NCBI GenBank assembly: GCA_947561585.1
Contig: CANNZV010001193.1
Location: 19,179-83,178, forward strand
Length of the DNA stretch: 64,000 nucleotides
Direction of reading: 5' to 3'
From: Caprella mutica
Lineage: Eukaryota; Arthropoda; Malacostraca; Amphipoda; Caprellidae
How positions within the stretch are numbered: the first letter of the stretch is position 1; each line of letters opens with the position of its first letter. Of the stretch, positions 35,971-47,699 are shown one piece after another. The notes beneath the pieces were generated by a model. That model was given only the letters and a program-made list of their open reading frames with translations, was not told where the DNA came from and did no database searches. The position numbers were made by a program, and so were the translations under genes.

Positions 35971-36507
35971 TTGAAACCAGGTATTGGTATTGCTAATCCT
36001 GTCGTAGAATTAATAGTTTCTTCTGATAGTGGTCTTGTCAAGTTACCTTACTTGTTAGACACAGGGGCTCGGTTCAGTTTAATTAACAGGAATTTGATTA
36101 AATCTTTGAAGTTAAATGGAACCAAGAACTCAATACCTATCGCTTCTTTAGGTATTGTCGAAAATGTATCTGGCCATTTAACTAAAGTGAAACTCACATT
36201 ACCTAATTCTGATAACGTAGAAACTAATTTTTTCGCCATTGATAATCTTCATTTTGAAATGAAAGTTGATGGTATAAAATCTGCTATTAGTAAACTTAAG
36301 GACTCAAATATTCCTATAAGCCCATGTATTCCTAAATTTGATGATGATTATACTTCCATTGCTGGAATAATAGGAAATGACATTCTTCCCATGTTTTCTG
36401 TATTTGAGTATTCTTGTGTAAATAATTGTAATTTGCTTAGGCTCTCTAATGGATTTGTTCCAATTGGATCTATTAGTGAATTGATTGTCAATATCGGTTC
36501 TAAATAA
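35971..36507 (+). pseudogene. pol: BEL-2 protease
   Basis: YLLDTGARFSLINRNLIKSL holds the DTGA active site of a retroviral-type aspartic protease (about 36045-36100). It continues IIGNDILPMFSV, the flap/C-terminal type motif, to 36507. The methionine at 35971 is probably internal to a longer polyprotein. Confidence 0.8.
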
Positions 36508-38460
36508 CCTGATAACAATTCCATTAAGGAAAAAAGAAATAACACTAGAGTAGTCAACAATTTTTCTGGCCATTACAAGGAGGCGAAAGTTTCACGCAAA
36601 TCTCTAGTTAACTCTAAGCATAAGTACAAAAGATTTTGCAAGAAAAATCAAGCTAGTATCAATTTTGCTTTAAATGCGAAGGAAAACTAATATTCGCCTG
36701 TTGCTCAGATTTTTGACGATTCTTTCGTGTTGCATGGGTTAGAAAATTTGTTTTCCCTGGAGTAAATTAGAATCAAGGAGTCTGATAGAATTTATTTCTA
36801 TGATCACGAAGAAATAGAGAAATTCAAAAGTTCTATAGAGTTAAGAGATGGTTTCTATTATGTCGAACTTCCGTGGAAGAATGATATTGTCGAGAAAGTG
36901 CCTTCTAATTTCGATCTAGCAAAAGTACTAGCTAAGAAAGTACATCAAAAAAATGTCAAACAAAACTTAGTATCTAGTTAAATGGAGGTATTCCAAAATC
37001 AAATTGACTTGGGTATTGTGGAAGAAATTCCTAGCAATTTTAACGCTGAAGAGCATGTATTTATTCCGCACAGCGCGGTAGTTAGAGACGACCCTTTTGT
37101 TAGTTTTACTAAAGTAAGACCTGTGTTCAATTGTAGCCTTAAGGTTAATGGATGTCCATCTTTAAACGAGGCTTAGTATCCAGGTGTTGACTTGATGAAT
37201 AATTTAACTGACCTGCTCTATTTTCGAACTAATTGGAAACTGTCTACTTGGCGATATAGCTAAAGCATTCCTAATGATTAAATTGAAGTCCCTTAAGGAT
37301 AAAAATAGATTTTCTTTTGTTGTTTACAATAACGGTCAATTCAAATACTATAGATATAAATCTCTCATATTTGGATTCATCAGTAGCCCTTTCATCTTGA
37401 ATTACATTATTAAACATGTAGCCGAAAATTGCTCTAATTCACTTATTAAGAATGTACTGTCTAGTAAATTCTATGTTGACAACTTAATCTTTACCTTTAA
37501 TTCTGAAGCAGAAATTTTTCATGTATATGAAAAAGGAACTACTGAAATGAGTAGTTCAGGCTTTCAGTTGAGAGAATGGTCAACTAATTCCGCCCATCTC
37601 TCTAAGCATATTCCTTCAGATTTAAAATGTACCAATAATAAAATTAACGTTTTGGGGTATGTTTATGATAACCTTAACGATTCAATTTCCATTAAAACTG
37701 ATCATTTAGATTGCAAAGCTTCTACCAAGCGACAAGTCTTGTCATCAGTAGCGAAAATATTTGATCCTATAGGACTAATTACCCCTGTAGTTGTTAACTT
37801 TAAAATATTCATGCAAAAATTGTACAAGAACAACTTAGGTTGGGATGATAGCATGGGGGAAGATTTGCGATCTGAATGGTCTAAACTCTGTACTTCTTTC
37901 AATAGTGATATCGAAAACTTTGTGTGTCCTAGATTTTCTTTCAACTCATGTTCTCCTGTAGATATTGTTGTTTTTGCAGATGCATCAAAGGATGCATATG
38001 GATGTGTTTTCTATGCGATACAAAATAGTAAAGCTTCGTTGCTCTGCAGTAAAGTTAAGGTGTCTCCTTTAAAAACTAAAACTCTTCCCATATTAGAATT
38101 GTTATCTTCCTATTTAGGTGTAAAGTGTCTTAAAACAATAGTGGATAATCCTCATTTTCAATCTACTGTAATTAATTCTGTAACCATTTTGCTCGACAAT
38201 CAATGTGCTCTTTCGTGGCTGCTTTCTGGAAAAGCAAATAGGAAAAACATTTTCGTAAATAATAGACTAAAAGAAATGTCGGTCATTTCAGAAGAATTGA
38301 AGGCAATGGGCATTTCCATTAATTATTCCTATATTCCTTCACAACACAATGTTGCTGATTTATTAACTCGTACTAATAAAATATCTTCATTTATTGAAGA
38401 GCACAAAGATTAGTTAAAAGGACCGGACAGGTTAACACTTAATCGTAACCTTTGGCCTAC
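36508..38460 (+). pseudogene. pol: BEL-2 reverse transcriptase and RNase H
   Basis: Several stops (for example 36688, 36763, 36979, 37174) interrupt the linker and RT start. Recognisable pieces: KVRPVFNCSLKVNGCPSLNE (37110), FGFISSPFILNYIIKHVAE and a catalytic box reading FYVDNLIF (YVDN instead of YVDD, about 37467-37490). Then IFDPIGLITPVVVNFKIF and RNase H with VVFADASKDAYGCVFYA (37965), PILELLSSYLGVK, LLDNQCALSWL and HNVADLLTR. Pol stops at 38411 and is cut by element F at 38463. Confidence 0.85.
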
Positions 38461-38462
38461 TG

Positions 38463-40893
38463 CCCAGCAAACATGAATGTATCTATTCGATGTCTAAACG
38501 ACTCTGTATAACCTCTCTTCCGACATCGAATACCAGTAACAAATTAGACATGGTGACATCAAGTAGACATCAATCCGATATCCGTTTGCACCGCTAAACC
38601 GCATCATATCAAGTATATTTGGCATCGAAGCGATATCGTTATAACAGCGTTGAATAGAAAGATAAATTACGACATCTAACATACATAGGGATTCTGCATC
38701 GAACAGACGTCAAATTATATATCTAATATGCTTCGAAACGATATCCACTTGCATCCATAAAATAAAGAAATTAAAATTGAAAACTCTTACTTCATTGATA
38801 TGACCTTCTGAACATTTAGATGCATATCAATTTGATTAATGTTACATAATGTTATGTGTAAATTAAATGGGAAGAAATGAAGTGATGTGTCCTGGTATCG
38901 TTCGTGGGCCCATCCGTCCTCGTGCCAGTACCTCTGTCACATTGCCACCGTGGATGCATTTGACTAAAAAAAAATTTTGATATTAAACGACCCGGAGCTA
39001 CTTAAAGATATTTTAAAGTGAATAGAACAGTACAGGCAAGCACTGCTTTTATAACCAAAATCACAACTTATTGTTATTACAAATAGTAATGAGTTGGTCA
39101 AATTTTTATATAATTGTAACTCCTTAAATATTTCTTTCTCTATGAGTTCAAATTATAGAAAATGCTTTGAGGCCACGACTTAGAATAAAGATGAAAGCTC
39201 TGTGATGCATTAATTAAAATTAATAGATAATTAAATTTTTATAATTACTGTGTTTCATTGAACAAACAGGAATTTTGTGCTCTGTGAAACATTTTTTGCA
39301 GTAGGGTATATATTTCAAGTTATTAATAGGGTCTATAATTCCGAACACGTGATAAAGGAAAATATAATTATTATTATTTAACTACTATTTAATTAGAAGC
39401 AAAATAGCTGAAGGTATGAAACCAAATGAAATAAAAGTTAAATAATGATTATTATATATAGATTTATTGAGTCCGATAACCACTTTAAGTTTAATTATCA
39501 ATATTGTGAATCACTGAATTTCAATCGTCTCATTTGCAGCTTTTGGCACTATGGTGAAAGCTCAAGTTATCGGATGTGGGGTTCTGCATTTTATGTGGAA
39601 AAATTATTTATGTAATGATTTTTATTTCTAAACTTGTATTTTACGTACTGGTATCATGGATGCCAATTTAAGTAAGAATTGAATAATGATAATTATTATA
39701 TTTATTTCTTAAATATTCGAAAAATGTGGAACCGTCTGATAACACAGAATTTACTCTAAAATGAAACATGTTAACTAGCCCATCAACTTTTAATTATTTA
39801 CGTTTAGTAGAGGTTTAACGTCTGCTTCGGAACCAAAGGCCATGTCGCTAACGTCAAAAGAAAATGAAATACAAGGGACTGGAAGAAGCAGTCAGAAAGG
39901 AAAGTGGTTCCATGGACAAAGTCACGACGCTCATGAATGCTGAAAAGCTACTCCGTGAATGCTGTCACAATTACCGAGGAATGTGACAAAAATGGTCTCA
40001 AGCACCGGTGGCTGCACTCAAAGATGGAAGAGGGAAATGAAGAGGTAATAGTAAATGAAGTCTACGAGCCTACATAACAGAAAATCTAAGACTTCATACG
40101 TAATTGTAGAGCATAACCCTAGCGCTATCCTCTAAAACTGCATGAAGAGTTAAAAACATGATAAACATAAAATAGCCTATACATAATTCAAATTACAACA
40201 GTTTGGGTCCCAAGGGACGCCACCCCACTTCTCTTCTATTCACCAAAGACAGCTTCAGGAACCCCTCGGGGCTTTTTTCAATAAGCAGTTTAGAATAGAT
40301 TTATAACAACAAATGCACTGGCCATCGAAAAATCACTTGATTGGTTATCCATTTCATTTTCACGGTACTGGAGGAACACTGTTAAACAACCGATGTTCCA
40401 ATATCGCTTACTTTACGTTGATCCATTGTACAATCGCACTAGCGTGCTAATGCCTTATCGTACCTTTACAACTGCCGTAGTCCCTTATAAGTTATAAGTG
40501 TATTAATTTTAAAGGGAGTACTACTTTATAGAAAGGTACAATCCAATTGAATAGAAATAATTCCTACATTTCTTCACCTAATATAAAACAGGAAGATGAG
40601 AAGAAAATGAATTTCAAAATTTGAAACTATTATTTTAAAACTACGTATCTGTTTTCGCACTTCTGGTCGAATTATAAATTCAGATATCGTTTGGAAACAG
40701 ACATGCCGACGTCAAGATGATACTCTTGAAACCATGTATCGGTTTTCGTGTTTCTACTCGAAGTGTAAATACAGATATCATTTAGAAACAGACATTCCGA
40801 TATCTACTATGAGTCGAAATGGTTGCTAAGTCGATACCCACCGTTAGCGCTACGAATTCGACAGCAAACGACATCGAATCGACATTCATTGGG
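38463..40893. mobile_element. Element F: 2.4-kb inverted-repeat element with GATATC words
   Basis: The left tip CCCAGCAAACATGAATGTAT and the right tip in reverse complement, CCCAATGAATGTCGATTCG, are imperfect inverted repeats. The left 300 bp and right 230 bp are full of degenerate words such as CGATATC, GATGTC and GACATC (for example CCGATATCCGTTTGC at about 38577, CAGATATCGTTTGGAAACAG at 40681). The BEL-2 pol frame is interrupted at the left and resumes at about 40895. No target duplication was seen. The interior is A+T-rich and includes a SINE-like copy. No transposase. Confidence 0.65.
39800..40285 (-). mobile_element. SINE-like retroposon, copy 2
   Basis: Reverse complement of the 20507-20922 family, with about 110 bp more at its 5' end (CCTGAAGCTGTCTTTGGTG, shared with the copy at 47051). 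The 3' end lies at the left, with GGTTTAACGTCTGCTTCGG. It lies inside element F, so it is the newer of the two or arrived with F. Confidence 0.8.
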
Positions 40894-40894
40894 T

Positions 40895-42733
40895 TGCATT
40901 CCGACTAAGTTTTTAAAACTTATACATGGTAATTTAGATTCTAATAGACTTGTAGCAGCTGGCATTGAATCTTGTAATGTTCCTTTGATAGATATTGAAC
41001 GATTTAGTTCCTACAATAAACTTGTTAATGTATTTGTAAAAATGTTAAGTGCGGTAAATCTTTTCAGGAAACTTCCTTTAAATCAGGATGCAATGAAAAC
41101 TAAGGCATTTAATTATTTGATCAAGCTGGCTCAAGCAGATTGTTTCCCACATGAAATTGAATATTTAAACTCTCTTCCTGTAGATTATAGAAACGTACCA
41201 AAACTGGTGTCTGACTATAATTTATTTCTAGACGAAAGTGGAGTTCTAAGATCTAGAGGCAGAATTGATAAAACCCTCGTTTTGGATTACGATGCCGTTA
41301 ATCCTGTACTTCTTAGTAAACAGAATCACTTGACTAAATTATTAATTTTGAAAGCTCATAATGACTGTCGTCATATGGGAGTAAATTCTACTCTCAACTA
41401 TTTGAGAAAGGGTGGGTTCTGGATTATTAAAGCCAGACAGGCCGTTTCAAGTGTTATTAAAACTTGCGTTACTTGTAATCGGTATAATAAAGTTAATTTC
41501 AGAGCTCCACCTTCTCCTAGTCTTCCTCATGATAAAGTCAACTTTGTTAAGCCTTTCGGTTCAACCGGCATTGATTATACTGGTCCGTTTTGGGTCACTG
41601 ATATTAATAATGTTAAGATTAATATTTACATAAAATATTAACTTGCTTTAAATACCCGTGCTGTCCATCTAGAATTATTAAATAACATGTCAACTGAACA
41701 ATTTATCTTGGCTTTTGTAAGATTTCATAATAGGTTTTCTCTTCCTAATATTCTCTATTGCGATAATGCAAAGACTTTCCAAGCAGGTGAATCTGTACTC
41801 AGGGATTTAATTACTTCCGAAGTTTTTCAGAATAAATTTTATTCCTTTAATATTAGATTCAAATTTACTCTTGTTTATTCTCCTTGATATGGAGCAACAT
41901 GGGAGAGGCTTATTAGAACTTCAAAGAATTGTATGTACAAAGTCATAGGCAGACGAATTGTTCCTTATTTCAATTTGTTAACGATCTTATCTGATATTCA
42001 ACATGTTATGAATTCTCGGCCTTTAACTTACAGTAGTAAGGGTGACGAATTAGAAATAATTACGCCCAATAGTTTACTGCTTGTAGGTAATTCTTTTACT
42101 TCACTAATTTTGACTGAAGATAATTTAACTAAAGAGTTGGAAGAAGAGGATGGTAGAGAAGCTATCCTTAATGCCTTAGAATTTAGAGATGTAACTTTCG
42201 AAAGTTTTAGGCAAAAATTTCTCAAAGATTATTTGCTTGATTTGAGAGACAAAAATAAGAACTCGTACTCTCACAATGAGTTAAGACAATCTAAATTTCT
42301 TAAACCTGGATCTATAGTCATTATGAAAACTCCCCTCAAATCCAGACCATTTTGGTCTTTTGCTAAAATCTTAGATTATATACCTAGCTCAGATAACTTC
42401 ATTAGATCTGTTAAAGTCTTAAAAGGTGGCAATGAAATTGTCACGTCAATTACTAATCTCTACCCTTTAGAGTTAGATTCTGATTATCATTTGCATAATG
42501 AACTTAATGAAGACTCTGATGCTATCAATAACTCTAGTCCTGATGTGAGTATTGATACTTCCGATCTTGACAATCTTGATGATTTAAAACATTCTAGCGA
42601 TGATAACCCTAAAGATAATTCTGCTGATATTGGTATTAATAATTCTACCAATTCTATTCGTAGACCTTTAAGGAATGCTGCAAGTAAATTTAGGCAGAAA
42701 TTGACAGACTGGATACAGTCTGATACTGTCTGA
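40895..42733 (+). pseudogene. pol: BEL-2 integrase and C-terminal domain
   Basis: Resumes PTKFLKLIHGNLDSNRLV. The zinc region has KAHNDCRHMGVNSTLNYL and VIKTCVTCNRYNK (41352-41490). The integrase core shows GSTGIDYTGPFWV (about 41560), a stop at 41639, LYCDNAKTFQAG (41755), a stop at 41885 where a Gly/Pro-rich turn is expected, and IQHVMNSRPLTY (41997). A C-terminal acidic Asn/Asp-rich tail ends at 42733. The apparent upstream start at 40823 lies in element F and is not the element's own. Confidence 0.85.
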
Positions 42734-43091
42734 ACATTAGTTTTCTTTTTTTGAAAGCCCCCTATGGTAGGGGGGTGCATTTTAACATATTTGGTTTAAT
42801 ATTGTCTCCATTATGTTGAATGCAAAGAATACTACTCTCGGTCCTAGCCGTGTCGTAAGAGGCGACTAATAGGTGGAATAGGAAGTTGGAGGTATCCTAT
42901 TTCAACATTACTCCTATTTAACATGTTATAATTTAATTGATTTAATTATTTAGCTAGCTAGCGCTAATAAAAATTATTTGTGATCTATGTTTGAAATTTT
43001 GTATGTTTGAAAAAATGTTTTGTAACATTTATTCCATATTTTGCCGGGGAGAGTGAAGAAAATATAAAACCACACTCTCATTAGGATCGTG
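42734..43091 (+). other. BEL-2 3' untranslated region
   Basis: A+T-rich except GCCCCCTATGGTAGGGGGGT (42757-42776, an inverted repeat) and the stretch TCCTAGCCGTGTCGTAAGAG at 42842. I have seen similar GTCGTAAGAGGCGACTAA words in other insect retroelements. TTGCCGGGGAGAG just before the 3' LTR may be the plus-strand primer. Confidence 0.5.
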
Positions 43092-43645
43092 TAAAACCAC
43101 ACTCACGCTCACTCCTCTGGCAAAATAATGGGTATATGGCTAACCCTTTGCTAATGAATGTTTCATTTCTATTTGCATGAACCTGCTCATGAGAAACTAC
43201 TACAACATCGCTCATATATCTCTGCAACTCGTCATCTAGTTCTACGCACTAGGTGTGCTGCGATCACCTTTCCAGGCGACACGAGATGACTTGTAGCTGC
43301 TTCACTTCTTCATCGACAGAATTCACCTAGCCTTCATTCTATAATCATTGTTGGCTATTAAACTAATAAGGTTGCTCCTCTGTGATTATATGTAGCAAAT
43401 GGTTGCTTCCTATATTCATTATTAAACGTTCGAACTTATATTTGAAAATCTGCAGTCAAATTAATTTAGCATAAAAGGCCTAACTTATATTAGTATTTCA
43501 AATAATTCATTATACTATATTGTAGAATTAATTTGAGAATCTTCTACAACAAAATGTAAGAGAGTGTAGTTATTTCTAGTAATTAAAGTAGTTTCTTCGT
43601 CATTCCTTTTAATTTTCCCCTAGTATAGTTAATTACTTTATATAT
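43092..43645 (+). repeat. BEL-2 3' LTR
   Basis: Matches the 5' copy. The real start may be earlier (TGAAGAAAATATAAAACC at about 43054), if the 5' copy lost its first bases. Confidence 0.8.
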
Positions 43646-44469
43646 GAGTTAATTAATATTTTGATTTGTTATTAGTATAATAATATATATAATGAACCTA
43701 ATTCAGTAATAATTATTCAGATATTTTAACACTTTTCAAATATTTATTTGACATGTAATGCATGGATTTCAGACCAGTGGAATCGAGCTGGAAACGTAGA
43801 AACGATAGAAAAACAAATTGAAATTTAAAAGTTACTGAGTAAGTATTCTTTGCAAGGAATTTTGTTAACATTGAAGTAAGATAAATACTACTTCAGTTTC
43901 TAATCCTGAATTTATCGGCGAAGTTAGTTCTTACAAATAAAAAGTATTGATCAGCTCAATGGAAAATTAATAAATAATAAGATGCAGAATCACACTCATT
44001 GGAAATTTAAACCAGTAAAGCTTGAATTTGCACTATTCTTTGTATTTTGAAAAGTTTTAAAAGAAAGTTTTGCATCTATATATTTTAACCTTTTTTCAAC
44101 CATTTTCGATCATATAAGGGCTGAATGGGGTAAACGTGAAAGAAAATAATCTAACACAAAAATAAATTTAGTAAACTTAGATTTTTAATTCTGAATCTAT
44201 CATCAGTATAATATTTAAAATTCTTAATGCATGATTTCTGACCATACGATTAACATTATTATACTATATTTTTAAGATAAAATAATAATATACTTCACAT
44301 CAAATTAATTATATGAAAGAATAAGTTTACAACCGCCTTACAAATCACCCAAAATAAAATTATAATCTATTACACGGCAGTTGTCCGCATGGCAGTTTAT
44401 CGCTTGGCAGTTGTTCTCTATTGCAGTTATCCACATGGCAGTTGTCCGCATGGCAGTTGTCCTAGAGCC

Positions 44470-46652
44470 TAACACTATTTTATATTAAACTTACTGATGT
44501 ATATTCTATTCCGAGTGAATCAAAATGTTCCTCTCCAGAAAATCTTCCCCAAAGCTAACTGAGTTGCATTTAATTTCTTTCTCGCATGTAAATGCAATAA
44601 CCAAAGCTTCCAATTCACCTTATCAGTTTTCGGGTTCATCGGATAATTCCCTTTTTAGTTTTCACTTCCAAATAATCGTTCGTTTGTTGGCTTCTATGGA
44701 CAGTTGAAAGCAATCGACAAAAACATCAAAATAGATAAAATTACAATGTAAGATTTGAACTATGCGATGTCATAATTGTGAAAAAATATACTTTATGTTC
44801 AAAAGAATATTTTAAATCATGTTATACTTGCCATAAATGAAATCTAAAATTATACGGATTAATTTTGTATGGTGCAATTTTTCAGCGGTGGAATTTACTA
44901 GGTTGAATTTTCCTAGTGAGATTTTACCTACACCCATATTATTTAAGGTATCTAATTTATTGAATTTTAGAAAGTAAGCTAACTTATGAATATCTCTATA
45001 ACAATAATTAGTTTTACATATTTCAAACAAAAAGATATTTTAGAATAAATCCTAGTTACTGTTAATATGTTCTAACCTGTTATATATCAACACTTACGTT
45101 CCAATTACTGTGAGGGTGAGTGAGTGTCCCAACGCTATGTTCGGCTACCTAATGAAATAGTTCTTATTTTCTGATTAATATGAAGTGGTGCAAATTGAAA
45201 AGGAGCGCATATAGTGGATATTTCTTAACAACCAGACATTTTTTGACTTCACTTATGCTGTGAAGAAAATCACTGCACGATTCTGCTAGTGAAAGTACTG
45301 TTGGCGAAATTAAATTTACTTAAATATTAAATAATAGCAACCATATGTCTGTCATCTGAAAATCTCAGTAAAGATAACAGTGAATGAGTTACAATGAAGA
45401 AAGACCTACTTTCCACGGTAATGTAAATAGATGTGAAGTAGTTTAAAATCACTTACACGGGAGAAAAGATGAATTTTGAGTTGCATGATGATTGTATTCA
45501 CAATTCTAAGTTATATGTTCACAATCATGTTTTATGTTCTCAGGTTTGTGTTCTCACACGGTCGAAAGACAGAAGAATATCTGTGAATTTTCGGACCGCA
45601 ATCTTGATATTCTCTTTGGTAATTGTTAGTAATATTCCTATCAATATTACCTGGTGGTGAATTTTTCATTTAGGGGATTATTCCTATTAGGAATGCTCAT
45701 GTGAAGCATGAATGGAATGAGTACCAATAAATTGAATATTGATGACTATTTTATTTGTAATTGGAGTGTATCATTACTCTTAACATTCTAACTTCTTAAA
45801 CATTCAGATGATTTTTCTATTTTGATCTAAATATAACGGTAAATTCTTTGCTTTAGTTAGACTGAATAGTAACTGTGAAAAACTTCGTATTCAGTTTATC
45901 TTTCTTGAAATTACCAAGCGTTCATACCACTTTGTTCGATCCCTGATGATGTGTCTACCACATATAAAAATTTTGCCCGTAAGTGAGTATTTTTGGATGA
46001 TGGCCTTCAAAATGTCGTTCATCAATCATACTATGTTACTTCTAAAATAAATATTATACCTTTTATACTCTCCATTCACAATATTATTTCGGTTTGAGAA
46101 TTATTAAGGAATGAAGATATAATAATATCATATTGGTTGACGAAATTGAATTTGAATAAAATTATATTCCATTGGGAGAAGATATATATCATATTTTATT
46201 TACGAAGAGTTGTTAAAGATCCTTCTCAAAATGTTACACTTTACCGATATATTTTAGTTTCCTTTTTTTTTTTCTTTTTTCTTGTTGTAGTTTTCCCAAT
46301 TTTGAGCATCAAAATTACTTACTGGCCTAAATTACGCCCTGGTATGCAATTTTGGAAGCAATTTTCTCCAGTGAATTGCCGAGTAAATTCAGTAATTACA
46401 GACAATTGGAAATAGTTAGGAGTTTTTCGGTGGTTCTAAACAGTGTGGATTGGGGAAAGGAAATAACATCAATGAGAATGATAATGAATGCAATGCAGTG
46501 AAATAGATTTACAGTTATCTATTTATGCCTATTTAACAGATAATTCCGTCTGAAATCAATACGACGATAATCGATTCGAGGATATTTATAAATTGAAAAT
46601 CATTATTAAATTGGAATGAATAATGTAAAGAATTATGATATTAAATGGAATA
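44470..46652. other. Unannotated A+T-rich region
   Basis: Short frames only (for example 44525-44707 and 45469-45660), without family motifs. No long repeat was seen. This may be unique host intergenic DNA. Confidence 0.5.
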
Positions 46653-46677
46653 GTAATAATTAGGGTTGTGACATTGC

Positions 46678-47045
46678 ATATTTTGCATATGCTTTTCTAA
46701 AACGCATATGCTTATTAGATTTGCATATGCATTTATCAACATGCATATGCAATTATAAATATGCATATGCATTTAACAATATGCAAAATGCATTTACCAA
46801 TATGCATATGCATTTGCCAATATGCATATGCATTTACCAATATGCAAATGCATTTACCTATATGCATATGCATTTGCCAATTTGCATATGCATTTGCCAA
46901 TTTGCATATGCATTTGCCAATTTGCATATGCATTTGCCAATTTGCATGTGCATTTGCCAATTTGCATGTGCATTTGCCAATTTGCATGTGCATTTGCCAA
47001 TTTGCATATGCATTTATAAGCATGAATATACTTTTATAAATATGC
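46678..47045. repeat. ~20-bp tandem array (GCATATGCATTTGCCAATTT)
   Basis: About 17 units, nearly perfect between 46790 and 47020. GCATATGC is itself a palindrome. Because the period is close to 20, frames on both strands stay open (for example 46721-47164 plus, 46736-47248 minus), giving repetitive Cys/His/Met peptides that are surely not genes. Confidence 0.9.
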
Positions 47046-47050
47046 CTATC

Positions 47051-47505
47051 CTGAAGCTGTCTGTGGTGAATGGAAGAGAAGTGGGTGGTGTACATTGGGC
47101 CCCGAACTGTTGTAATTTGGATTATGGATTTTTTTTCATTTTTATTATATTTATCACTTTTTAACGCTAATTGCAGTTTTAGAGGATGGTTATGCTCTTC
47201 AACTACGAGGTCTTTGATTTTTGGGTTTGGTAGGCTCGTAGGGTTCATTTTCTATCCCCTTTTCATTTTCCTCTTCCATCCGTAAGTGCAGCCACCGTTG
47301 TTTTGTGTCCCTTTTCATCACTGCATTCACTGAGTAGCTTTTCTGTATCGATGAGCTTTGTCACCGACAATAGTAAGTGACTTTGTTCTATATAGAACCA
47401 CTTTCCTTTCTGACTGCTTCTTCTTGTCCCTTGTATTTAATTTCCTTTTGATGTCAGCGATATGGCCTTTGGTTCAGAAGCAGACGTTAAACCCCTACTA
47501 AATTA
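47051..47505 (+). mobile_element. SINE-like retroposon, copy 3
   Basis: Begins near CCTGAAGCTGTCTGTGGTG and ends GACGTTAAACCCC plus an A+T tail. It has the same order of blocks as copies 1 and 2, with small deletions (for example AGGAATGTGAC is lost). It is inserted in the hAT-like element, directly after the word array. Confidence 0.8.
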
Positions 47506-47699
47506 ATTATCAATATGAATTTGCATATATTATGAATTATTATGCATTTAATAGTAATGTTCCAAATTTAAAATGTCAAGTATTTCAAATCACTTAAAAG
47601 TGTTTCAGAGAACGACATATTATATTGTTGCACTGTAGGATACTATATTAGTGAAGTGAATTTTCATGGCTACCAGTTATTTAAGAACAGAAACTAAGA

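Larger units (their letters stand above)
34020..43650 (+). mobile_element. BEL-2: second BEL/Pao retrotransposon, decayed
   Basis: Long terminal repeats lie at about 34036-34555 and 43092-43645. Gag, protease, RT, RNase H and integrase lie between in BEL/Pao order, with many stops. Element F splits pol at 38463-40893. The sequence has little similarity to BEL-1 at base level, so it is another family. It sits in the middle of family B: the left arm stops at about 34018 and the right arm resumes at about 43960. Exact ends and target duplication could not be fixed. Confidence 0.85.
6412..44469. mobile_element. Foldback-like element, family B (host of the nest)
   Basis: The left tip GGTGTACGGACAACCGTC (6412-6423, continued at 32771 after Copia-1) resembles the reverse complement of the right tip, GGCTCTAGGACAACTGCC, ending at 44469. 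The right end has several copies of a 15-bp word, GGCAGTTGTCCGCAT (44378-44462). The arms are long inverted repeats: 32800-33005 plus 33865-34018 match 43965-44340 in reverse complement, for example GGTTAAAATATATAGATG at about 33910 against its complement at about 44080. The element itself is only about 1.5-2 kb; the rest is later insertions. No target duplication was found, perhaps because of age. Confidence 0.6.

Noticed and set aside
46721..47248. Overlapping repetitive open frames (Cys/His/Met-rich peptides) on both strands
   Set aside because: They are produced by the 20-bp GCATATGC array; no codon logic, and equal frames occur on the opposite strand.
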